Of a stretch of DNA of 64,000 nt, positions 11,591-21,747 are shown one piece after another; position 1 is the stretch's first letter, and every line of letters starts with the position of its first letter. Origin of the DNA: Rana temporaria (lineage: Eukaryota; Chordata; Amphibia; Anura; Ranidae). The notes under the pieces were generated by a model. The model saw nothing but the letters and a program-made list of their open reading frames with translations. It had not been told where the DNA came from and did not search any database. Location of the stretch: positions 244,348,231-244,412,230 of the forward strand of contig NC_053489.1 of NCBI RefSeq assembly GCF_905171775.1, written 5' to 3'. The position numbers and the translations under genes were made by a program.

Positions 11591-12134
11591 GGATTAGGAA
11601 ATGCGTGGTGGTTAAGCAGTACATACATGGATTGAAATTACGCCAATTATGCAGAGACCAGCCATAGTCGATCTATGTATGGGCTAGCTAGTTTTACACA
11701 AGTAAATCTATTATCTGACTTAAGTACAACCAGCCTGTTAGGTTTTTCCCAAAACAATCAGTGCTGCCAGCTATAGTTAGCAACACTAATCATTGTACTC
11801 ACTGGCAGAACACAATAATACTGCAGGAGTGATTCCCCTATCCACAGGTCAGCAGGTGAGAGGGTGTGTGGGGACAGGCTGGGGAGAGATACTAGTCAGT
11901 GGCTGGGTAGGCACTGGCTAGTATCAGAGCCAGATACACACAGGTTACATATGCCACGATCGTTAGAGCGAGAACAATAATTCTAGCACTAGACCTCCTC
12001 TGTAACTCTAAAGATAATTTAAAGCACCGCTTAGGATACCAAAAAAAATCGTGCTAACTTTAGTGTTTTTTTTAATGAATGAAACAGTTTATTTCCCCCA
12101 AAAAAACATGTTTGAAAAATTGCTGCGCAAATAC
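11591..12134. repeat. unassigned DNA with one copy of a dispersed repeat
   Basis: 11945-12120 (CACGATCGTTAGAGCGAGAACAATAATTCTAG) resembles 12843-12960 within the next element. Otherwise nothing recognised. Confidence 0.4.
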
Positions 12135-14010
12135 CGTGCTAGAGCTGCACAATTAATCGTTAAAAAATCGTTAAAAAAATCATGATCTCGATTCAACCCC
12201 CCTGACGATCTCCAATGCAGAGTTTGCTGATTCTTTCATATAACAAGTGGAAAGACTTTCAGCTGTCAAAAGAAAATATCTGGGGAGTCTGCCAAGTTTT
12301 TAACAGGAAACATTGTAACTAGTGTATCCCTTCTTAGATCAAAGGGATACACTTCTGTGTGTGTGTAAAGAAAAAAAAAAAATCGGGCAGTCAGCCAAGT
12401 TTGTAACAACATTAAACATTGTAACCAACTTCCTTCTTAGATCAAACTTCTGTGTGTAAATGCAGGAAATGTAACCACTTAAAGTCCAACATTTGTTTCT
12501 TAAAGGGTATAGAGCAGGGGTCTCAAACTCAAATTACCTGAGGGCCACAAGACAAGTTTTCATATGCCATGGGGGGCCGCATGCAAACTTTCAAACTTCA
12601 AAAACAACAGTACTGGTGTCAGCGAACACATTATTAACCCCCAGCACTGGTGTCAGCGAGCGCATTATTACCACCAGCACTGGTGTAAGTCAGGGTTTGA
12701 CAAATTTGCTTGGCATCTAGGAGCCAGCTAAAAAAGTTAGGAGCCAGAAAACGCACCCCGTCCCTGAGCTTGCGCGCAGAAGCGAACACATACGTGAGCA
12801 GCGCCCGCATATGTAAACGGTGTTCAAACCACACATGTGAGGTATTGCCGCGATTGGTAGAGTGAGAGCAATAATTCTAGCTCCTCTGTAACTTAAAACA
12901 TGCAACCTGTAGATTTTTTTAAACGTCGCCTATGAAGATTTTAAAGGGTAAAACAGTTTGTCGGCATTCCACAAGCGGACACAATTTTGATATATGGCAG
13001 TGAAAATAGTGTAAAATGACATTAGAATTGCTGTTTAACTTGTAATGCTTAACTTGTAATACCAACGGCCACCACCAGATGGCGCCAGCTCACATCTGGT
13101 GGTAATAACTTGTAATACCAACGGCTCACCACCAGACGGCGCCAGCTCAAAAAAAAAATAATTTTTTTTTGATTTTTTTTTTTTTGCTCCCCTCACATCC
13201 ACCCTGCCTGCGGGCCATTTATAACTGGTCCGCGGGCCGCAAATGGCCCGCGGGCCGGTACTTTGAGACCACTGGTATAGAGACATAATAGTTAACTGAT
13301 TCCTTTTAAAAATGATTCAAAATAGATAAAAATCAATCATATAATGTACCTACAGTTTCCGTTTCGTTTTTGCATGTCGTTTCCTGCTTCTGTGATGTAC
13401 AGAGAAATAGAGCCAATACAGGGCAGTGATGGTTTGTAAAACGAAACCGATTGGTGCTAAGGGGTTTTAGACACACAGTAATCACACCTCCTTGATTAGT
13501 GACCACAGAGAAAGCTCCCATGACTTTCTTCATCAGGAAACAGACAACCAGGAAGTGTTCAGAACAGAGAAGGATTACAGCAACATCAGAGCAAAAACGA
13601 ACAATGAGGACATGAAACCAGTACTGCAGTAAGGTAAAGGAAGCTATTTAGCTAAAAAAAAAATTCCTTTAGTGACCCTTTAAGTTAAAATCAATATTTT
13701 TTTGCTAGAAAATTACTTGAAACCCCCAAACATTAAATATATTTTAGCAGAGACCCTAGGGAATAAAATGGCAATCGTGCAATATTTTATGTCACACTGT
13801 ATTTGCCCAGCGGTCTTTGAAATGCAATTTTTTGGGGAAAAATACACTTCAATGAATAATAAAAACCAAAAAAACAAAACAGTAAAGTTAGCCCATATTT
13901 TTTTTGTTTTAATGTGAAAGATGATGTTACGCCACAAGAATCGTGATCTATCTTCTAAGCAAAAAAAATTGCAATTCTCATTTTAGCCAGCATCGTGCAG
14001 CTCTATACCG
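12135..14010. mobile_element. non-autonomous element with a hAT element nested inside
   Basis: The left side has GAGCTGCACAATTAATCG. The right side has GATGATGTTACGCCACAAGAATCGTGATC and ends in CATCGTGCAGCTCTA. It is split by the hAT insertion at 12515-13274. The right side matches 1-253. Confidence 0.6.
12515..13274. mobile_element. hAT-type non-autonomous element with perfect 8-bp target duplication
   Basis: Terminal repeats CAGGGGTCTCAAACT and AGTTTGAGACCCCTG-like (here ACTTTGAGACCACTG) flank 760 bp. GTATAGAG is duplicated exactly at 12507-12514 and 13275-13282. The right end is rich in GCGGGCC/GGCCCGC palindromes. There is no transposase. Confidence 0.9.
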
Positions 14011-15144
14011 TGCAACATAAAAAGTTGCAAAGACCACCATAGAGTAATTTTCGAACAAAAATCAAATGATGATTTTTACATGTAGTAGAGAAGTGTCAGA
14101 ATTGGCCTGGGTGGTAAGGGGTTAATTACCACAAGTAATATACAAATAATTATTATAAGCCCTGTGATCCTCTCAGTCTGCTGTAGTGTGTCAGCTTGTA
14201 TTTATACTGGCCGCTCTGTATGTAGCTTCTGACAGGCTGTGCAAGCAGGTCTGTATCTCCGAAACCATAAATGATAGTCGTCCCATATTTTGACCAGTTG
14301 TGGGGTAGGTCTTCCCCTGCCTACCCCCCAAATGTGGGGTTTCTGTGACCTCTGATAATCGAACTCCAACCCCCAAAGTCGATCTTTTTTTTTCCTGTTT
14401 TTTTTTTTTTTGGGGGGGGGGGCAAATGGGCCTATCTTGAGAAAGGGGCCTGGAGCTGCAGCTCCAATAGCCCCTATGTTAATCCGGCCCTGATAGCAGC
14501 ACCATCTTAAATGTAAATGCATTTTTAGGGTGTGCACTCTGCTCTCTTCCTTCTCTCTTCTCCTACTTTCTCTATTCTTGCCATTTTCTTTTCTCCCCTC
14601 TTGGTTACTCTCCGTGCAATGTTTAGTATGATACCGGTCTTCAGGTACTACTCACTCTTGTTTTAAAGCAAGTTGAAATGTATAATGCTAAAATTTGAAG
14701 AAGGTTCCTCCCTTCTCAACACTATTGCGTTCTCTCACGCATTATCCTTTTTTCTTTTTCTCACTTGTATTTGTGCACCGTTTCTTTTATTGAAAAAACA
14801 AAATAAAATTATTAAAAAAAAAAAAAATCGCTCATCAATCTACTCATCTATAGCCCAGTAGTCGTAGACTTGAAACACGTTAGCCTTGCAAGTTTGTGAG
14901 TATTATTGTTGTTAATCTAAAATAAATGCTGTGGGATAAAGCACTAGGCTGGTGCGCCCACTTGTTTTTTGTAGTGGCTTCAGGACGTCCCCAATCCTAG
15001 AGGGCAGCAAGGCTTGAAGCACTCTCCAGTGACGTGGTGTCATCTTTTACACCTGTGCCAGGCTATCACACTTATGAGCAGGAGACATTCTGTCATTATA
15101 AGTCAACATGTGGGCAGAAGCAGGTGCACAAATCCCAACATACA
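14011..15144. other. intergenic DNA with repeat termini, no gene
   Basis: A T/G homopolymer tract lies at ~14385-14422. A hAT-like right terminus (TTAATCCGGCCCTG) lies at ~14480-14494. An A-run lies near 14815. No coding signal was found. Confidence 0.45.
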
Positions 15145-15886
15145 GGGCCAGATCCACAAAGAAGTTACGTTGGCGCATCTATTGATACGCCGCGTAACTT
15201 CTAGGATGCGCCGGCATATCTTTTTTCTGTATCCAGAAAGCAAGATACGCCGGATTTTTGCTTAGATACGACTGATGCAAGTCTCTTACGCCGTCGTTTC
15301 TTAGTTGCATATTTACGCTGGCTGCTAGGTGGCGCTTCCGTAGATTTACGCGCAGAATATGCAAATTAGGCAGATACGCCGATTCAGGAACGTACGTGCG
15401 CCCGGCGTATCTATATGCGTCGTTTGCATAAGGCGTCGGACCGGCGTAAAGTTACCCCTGCTATAGTAAGGTGTACGCAATGTTAAGTATGGACGTCGGG
15501 ACAGCGTAAAATTTTCCGTTGTTTATGTAGTTTGCGTAAAACGTTCGCGAATAGGGCTTTGCGTTAGTTACGTTCACGTCGTCTAGGTATTGAGCGGGCG
15601 TAATTTAAATTTGGAAATTCGACGTGATACTGAGCATGCGCGCGCATGCGCCGTTCGAAAAAAGCTTCATTTACGTGGGGTCATGCTTAGTTTACATAAA
15701 ACACGCCCCCCTGTTCCTCATTTGATTTAGGCGCGCTTACGCTTGCACATTTATGCTACGCCGCCGTAACTTTAGACGCAAGTGCTTACTGAATACAGCA
15801 TTTGCCTCTCTAAGTTGCGGCGGCGTAGCGCAACATCGATACGCTACGCCCGCCTGTATTTACGCCTATCTACGTGAATCTGGGCC
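15145..15886. mobile_element. CpG-rich MITE with GGGCC ends, copy A (742 bp)
   Basis: Ends are GGGCCAGATCCAC and ACGTGAATCTGGGCC, with a 3-bp duplication ACA (142-144 and 887-889 of the 15-kb block). The interior is packed with TACGCC/GGCGTA blocks on both strands. Copies B, C and D are at 17305, 17890 and 55923. Confidence 0.85.
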
Positions 15887-16191
15887 ACAGTGTCTGTTCT
15901 TGAATACCTGTATTCTCTCATGCCCACATGTCAAATTTTGACATGAGATTCTTTGTAGCCACTTCTATGGCTGCCTGCATGCAGCTCCTTTGTGGATTCA
16001 CACGCAGCACAAGCAGACCAGCATGGAGGACGAGTTTCTGCGATTGTCTGAAAAAGGCCTAACTTGAACTTTACCAAGCAGGTGCAGAGTAGGATCATAC
16101 AAAAAAGGCAAAAAGGATATGCATACAGTACAGAACAATGTTAAACCAATTATGAAACTGTACAAACAGCTAGGTAATTGTTGGTCTAAAG
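15887..16191. other. unassigned intergenic spacer
   Basis: No gene or repeat family was recognised. A short inverted CATGTCAAATTTTGACATG occurs at ~15926-15944. Confidence 0.4.
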
Positions 16192-16743
16192 CAGGGGTCC
16201 CCAACCACCGGGCCATGGCTTCTCTGCAGCCAGGCTGTGGGTGCAGCAGATGAGAGAGCTGGCAGCCTGCTCTGCATCCAGGGCCGCCATCAGGAATTAT
16301 GGGGCCTCTTACACAGCTTCAGGCATGGGCCCCCTGGAGCAGAAAACGGGGGGGGGGGGGGATTCCGCCTGAAATTGAGAAGCGCAGGGGGGCCCCTTTA
16401 CAAAAATAAATAATTTTTTATATAAAAAAAAGGGGGGTTGCCATCCAGGACCATGGGGACCTATTGGCCTTTTAATAATAAAAAAAAAAGAAACCCTTTG
16501 GATCCTTTAATAAAAAAAAATATATATATAAAAAAAAAATTTTATAGTGACAATCTGCATCTGGTGGCAGACGACTTCAATCATCCTGATACCATATCAA
16601 CCATGGTGCCAGGATGATTGAAGCGCCAAACACCAGCCACTGCCCTGACACATTTCCAATGAAAAAAAGCATGGACAACGACCCTTGGCATAATTTCCTT
16701 CCATGCAGCCAGTCCCCGATGCCAAAAAGGTTAGGTACAGCTG
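16192..16743. mobile_element. hAT-type non-autonomous element with perfect 8-bp target duplication
   Basis: It begins CAGGGGTCCCCAACC and ends GGTTAGGTACAGCTG (imperfect inverse). GTCTAAAG is duplicated at 16184-16191 and 16744-16751. Inside are G- and A-runs and a hairpin (16577-16622) shared with ~2398-2447. Confidence 0.88.
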
Positions 16744-17304
16744 GTCTAAAGTGTTCGTTCTCCCCCATTAATTAGTTAATTATGTAGCACTACCCCCGAA
16801 GGAGCTGCTGGTTTGTTTTGGGTGGCATGTTACCTCTGTATCTCCGCTGTCTAGGGTACTTAATGAGAGCTGTAGTAAAGGGAATGTCCATGTCTTTTCT
16901 GTGCTTTTATTACCCAGCCGGGTAAAAACGATTAAACAATAGAAAGTCTGCCCATTTATACCCCTCCCCAGCATGCACAGCGAGGCAGCCAACCCCTGAC
17001 TGGCTGCTAAGGAGTGATACTCGCACACACTTGACCCCACTGCTGCCACCTGCCGTCCGGGAGTCCCCGAACAAAAGGACAGCCCACAGTACAGCCAAGC
17101 TAGAGCAGAGACCCAAATTTAAACAAACAAATTCAGAGCTATTTCTCTGAATTCTCCCCTAAATATAACATAGCACCAGCTCTGAAAGTAGCCAGGCGCT
17201 ACAATTAGTTAACGAGTTAATTTGCCCAAAGACCCATGGTTTGCTCTCCTACACTTTAAACCTTCACCAAAAATCTTTTCAAATTGGCCCACTATGTACT
17301 CTTG
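16744..17304. other. unassigned intergenic spacer
   Basis: Contains inverted ATTAATTAGTTAATTA-type tracts near 16769 and 17203. No conserved coding segment was found. Confidence 0.4.
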
Positions 17305-17808
17305 ATACACCTGGATACACGTAGAATCGCGTATCTTTGTGTGGGCGCAACATATCCTATTTACGTTACGCCTCCGCAACTTTTACAGGCAAGGGACGTA
17401 TTCTCAAATGAAAGTTGCGGCGGCGTAGCGTAAATAGGCGGCTTAAGCCCACCTAATTCAAATGTGGTAGATGTGGGCGTGCGTTATGTAAATTTTATGT
17501 GACCCCACGCATGCGCCGTCCGTGAAAGTATCCCAGTGCGCATGCTCCAAATTAACCCGCAAGAAGTCAATGCTTTCGACGTGAACGTAAATGACGCCGA
17601 GCCCTATTCGCAAACGACGTAAAAATTTCAAAATTTGAGGCGGTAACAACGTCCATACTTAACATTGGTACACCTCATATAGCAGGGGTAACTTTACGCC
17701 GGGAAAAGCCCAACGTAAACGGCGTATCTGTACTGCGTGGCCGGGTGTACGTTCGTGAATTCGCGTATCTAGCCGATTTACATATTTCTAGGCGTAAATC
17801 AGCGTACA
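17305..17808. mobile_element. CpG-rich GGGCC-end MITE, copy B (right end missing)
   Basis: It is collinear with copy C (17890-18596) from ACACGTAGAA through GGCGGCGTAG to GGCGTAAATCAGCGTACAC. It stops where the dispersed segment 17809-17889 starts. Confidence 0.75.
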
Positions 17809-17889
17809 CTAACCATCCATGAGTGTTATACAAGATCCAGTTTCAAGTTGCCTTAGTGAAGACGTGACCAGCTTGTGGATAAACTCAAA
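17809..17889. repeat. dispersed repeat segment shared with 34935-35018
   Basis: CTAACCATCCATGAGTGTTA through GACCAGCTTGTGGATAAAC is ~95% identical to the segment at ~34935 in an NDRG2 intron. It is interrupted by copy C immediately after CTCAAAG. Confidence 0.75.
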
Positions 17890-18596
17890 GGCCCGGATTC
17901 ACGTAGAAGCTCACATCTTTGTGCGGGCGTAACGTATCCCATTTACGTTACACCTCCGCAACTTTGACAGGCAAGTGCCGTATTCTCAAACCAAAGTTGC
18001 GGCGGCGTAGCGCAAATAGGCCGGTGTAAGCCCGCCTAATTCAAATGTGGAAGATGTGGGCCTGTGTTACGTAAATTTAATGTGACCCCACGTAAATGAC
18101 GCTTTTTACGAACGGCGCATGCGCCGCCCGTAAAAGTATACCAGTGCGCATGCTCCAAATTAACCCGCAAGAAGCCAATGCTTTCGACGTGAACGTAAAT
18201 GACGCCCACCCCTATTCGCAAACGACGTAAAACGTGAAAAATTCGACGCTGGCCCGACGTCCACACTTAACATTGGTACGCCTCATATAGCAGGGGTAAC
18301 TTTACGCCAGGAAAAGCCTAACGTAAACGGCATATCTGTACTGCGTCGGCCGGGCGTACGTTCGTGAATTGGCGTATCTAGCCGATTTAAATTTTTCTAG
18401 GCGTAAATCAGCATACACGCCCCTAGCGGCTAGCGTAAATATGCAGTTAAGATACGACGGTAGAATCTAATACAAATCTATGCATAACTGATTCTAAGAA
18501 TCAGGCGCATAGATAAGACAGCTCGGACTCAGAGTTACGACGGCGGATCTGGAGAACTGGAGATACGCCGGCGTAACTCGTTTGAGAATCCGGGCC
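17890..18596. mobile_element. CpG-rich GGGCC-end MITE, copy C (707 bp)
   Basis: Ends are GGCCCGGATTCACG and TTTGAGAATCCGGGCC, inverted. The interior is nearly the same as copy B, with abundant TACG/CGTA. There is no frame of interest. Confidence 0.85.
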
Positions 18597-20039
18597 TTGG
18601 TCTCTAAAAACTGACCATCACACAGCTTGGAGGAAGCAGTTCACTTCTCCAAAGTTGAAACTAGGTTGGATTTTTTTTTATATTAATAAAAATTTGACAA
18701 GCACCATTACCTATAGCCACAGGAAAAATTGTTAGATCTGGAACCCTTGAATTTAATATCCCCACTCTCAACTTCTTCTGCAATATGTGCCCCTTTTCAC
18801 CTCCTGTCCCACTAACCCCATGTCACAGGGGGTCCCCTGTGCCAGCCTCCCTCCCCTTCCTTTTCCTCGATTACGGGCCTTACTCTCTTTCCCCATCCTT
18901 TCCACTTTCTACATTCCCCGTACTCCCTCTTTCCTTTTTCCCCCCCTTCTTTCAAGGTTGAGTGTCTTGGTCTACTTGTTCCACATGCATAAAAATGGTG
19001 TACCGATTTATTGTTCTTCCCTTTGGTCTGGAATATGCACTAGCAACGTTACAGCTTCACCAATCGTTCTACAGTGGTTATTGGTTACCATAATGTTGAT
19101 CCATGTATTTGTCTTATTTTCTCTGTATCCACAATGTGGACTGTTTGATCTGTACTAAATGCTCAAATCAAGAATAAATACACTGACATAGAAGCTGTAC
19201 AAACAGGAGCTCTTAAGAGTAAAGTCTATGCCTCAATAAGAAAACTAGGTGGCAGTACAGCACAGTCTCTAACCTCTGTAGCCACTTATAAATAGAGAAC
19301 CACTGTTATTTCAGTGAACAGTAAATAAACAACCATTTCCACTTGGCCTCTGTGACAGTGGCCTTCATAGTAAAGTTTACAATAGCACTGGGTACAAGTG
19401 AACAGCTAAAGGTATCCCTGGGCAGGTGGCTGGAGCCGCAGGGCCATCTCACTTGAAGTGCAGTATTCTGGTAGCAATTGGCACAGTGTTCCCTGCAGTG
19501 GCTGGGTCTTCAGCAAAAGCTATGTGTTATTGGGCTCTTCGCAAAAAGAGCAACTGAAAGCATGCAGCTTATGTTCATCAACACAATCCCTAAATGTGCC
19601 CAAAATAAGAACAGCGCTTGACACCTAAAACCAGTTTCTCAAGCATGACAGCTTTCTCTGCCAACTCATTTAAAAGCAGTAGGCTTCAGAACTGCTATCC
19701 AGTACCTAAATCATTTATGTGCAGCTTCAAGTTCACCTGTCAAATCTGTGCAGTTCAAACTGCATTAAAAGTCCATTAAAAACAGTCATCAAATCCAGAC
19801 ATATGGTCATCTGAAGTTGCATGCAAGACTTTTCCTTAATGTAGCCTTATCTCTAAAGGAGCCCTTGGAAAAACACAGGTCTCACTTATCTGCTTAGAGG
19901 CCGTCAGGCCCAGATAATGGTTCCACAGCACACTAACATAATTCAAGCTCAGTCTAGTGGTGTCTTTTTGAAGATTTTTCGCAGAGCACAGGCATGTAGA
20001 GGGATGAATGTACAGGAAACCACCAGTGCTCCTGTGTCC
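18597..20039. other. intergenic DNA with no recognisable gene
   Basis: A 123-codon forward frame at 18787-19158 has a biased Pro/Ser/Leu composition and no recognisable domain. I do not call it a gene. No repeat termini were seen. Confidence 0.45.
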
Positions 20040-20486
20040 TCCTCCTCCCCCCCTCCTTGCCTGTCAGCTAGTGACAGTGCGCACCCCCTCCACTGCTGCT
20101 GCTTGAATAACTAAAACATTTATGCACCATCAGCGCTGCCTCCTATTGCAGTGCCCCCCTCTGTGTGCGATTTATAAAAATAAAAACTGCTGTAAATACC
20201 TCATTTCGGAGCGGAGTTCTACGATCACACGACTGGCCAGCTCTCTCCTTTCCTCCTCTGACAGATGCAGTGGGCGGGGCAGAGATTCGCCTGCTGAGAT
20301 CAGGAGGAGAGAGCTGGCCGGTCATGTGATTGTGGATCTCTGCTCTAAAATTAACACTTTAAAATTACACACAGTGGGGGGACACTGCAATAGGAGACAG
20401 CACTGATGGTGCATAAATGTTAGTTATTCAAGCAGCAGGAGTGGAGGGGAGCGGGCAATGTCACTAGCTGACAGGCAGGGAGGGGG
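20040..20486. mobile_element. 447-bp long-palindrome MITE
   Basis: CCTGTCAGCTAGTGACA at ~20060 is inverted at ~20469. CTGCTTGAATAACTAAAACA, ATTTATGCACCATCAG and GACTGGCCAGCTCTCTCC each have inverted partners on the right half. The whole element is a near-continuous palindrome centred at ~20263. Confidence 0.85.
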
Positions 20487-20591
20487 AGAACATAAAAGCA
20501 CAGAGTAGACAGAGCAGGGCTACGAATGACAGAGGCACGTAAGCTAGTAGTGTCAGGGCTCAGCAGCGATGATAAACCATTGTCAATTTAT

Positions 20592-20617
20592 GGGGGGGGG
20601 GGGGGGGGGGGGGGGGG
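20592..20617 (+). repeat. 26-nt uninterrupted G tract
   Basis: Twenty-six consecutive G residues, followed ~20 bp later by a T-run. Long G runs are a G-quadruplex-forming and assembly-error-prone sequence. Confidence 0.9.
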
Positions 20618-20637
20618 ATCAGCCAGGTTTTTTTTTT

Positions 20638-21747
20638 TTTCAGGAGTTACAAGGGGTCAAATGACACAGCACAAGCACTGTGCTATAACATGCTTTAAAC
20701 GAGCAGGATCCATTTTTGGGGGGGTGAACGCTTTAAGCAAAGCAATAGCAGCCTTGCCATACAGCAGTGTTCAAACTCTAATCAGAAGGTGGAAAATGAG
20801 GGGTTCTGTTGAAACCAAACCACAATCAAGCAGATCAACTAAAATTTCAGCCACAACTGCCAGGAAAATTGGGATGCAAAGAAAAACCCACAAATAACTT
20901 CAGGTGAAATACAGGACTCTGAAATCATGTGGCGTTTCCGTTTCAAGATGTACAATAAGGAGGCACTTGAAGAAAGATGGGCTGCATGATCGAGTCGCCA
21001 GAAGAAAGTCATTACTATGCAAATGCCGCAAAGTATACAGCTTATAATACGCCCAACACAAAGACCTCAAACCTTCTGGCACAAAGTCCTTTGGAGTGAT
21101 GGAGACCAAAATTTTGCTTTTCGGACACAACCATAAACACTACATCTGGAGAGGAGTCAACAAGGCCAATTAGAAAGGTACACTATTCCTACTGTGAAAC
21201 ACGGAGGTGGATCGCTGATGTTTTTTTTGGGGGGGGGGGGAGGGATGTGTGAGCTACAAAAAAGGCACAGGAAATTTGGTAAAAATTGATGGTAAGATGA
21301 ATGCAGTATATTATCAAAAATACTGGAGGAACATTTGCATTCATCAGCCAGGAAGCTGCGTATGGGACGTACTTGGACATTCCAACATGACAATGATCCA
21401 AAACACAAGGCTGTCATTGGCTACAACAGAATAAAGTGAAGGCTCTGGAGTGGTCATCTCAGTCTCCTGACCTCAATATCATTGAGCCACTCAGATCTCA
21501 AAACGTGCAGTTCATGCAAGACAGCCCAAGGATTTACAGGAACTGGAGGCTTTTTGCCAAGAGGAATGGACAGCTTTACAATCTGAGATGATAAAGGGCC
21601 TCATCCACAAATACCAATAATAAATGGCTTCAGCCAAACACTAACCATGAGTGATAGAAAAGTTTGTGTTATCATTCATATTCTCTGAAAAATGGCCAAG
21701 AAATCATAAATTCTGCCAGGATATGTAAACTTATGAGCACAACTGTA
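20638..21747 (+). pseudogene. decayed Tc1-type transposon with transposase remains
   Basis: Plus-strand fragments include ISATTARKI (HTH linker), YVW..., a KNTR/HDND-like region (HSNMTMIQNTR) and ...EEWTALQSEMIKGLIHKY. The 3' end ATGTAAACTTATGAGCACAAC is the usual terminal segment of this group. Frameshifts and stops run throughout, and a G-run sits at ~21230. The left terminus is not recognisable. Confidence 0.85.

Noticed and set aside
18787..19158. 123-codon plus-strand frame as a gene
   Set aside because: Pro/Ser/Leu composition bias, no recognisable domain, no splice or poly(A) context.
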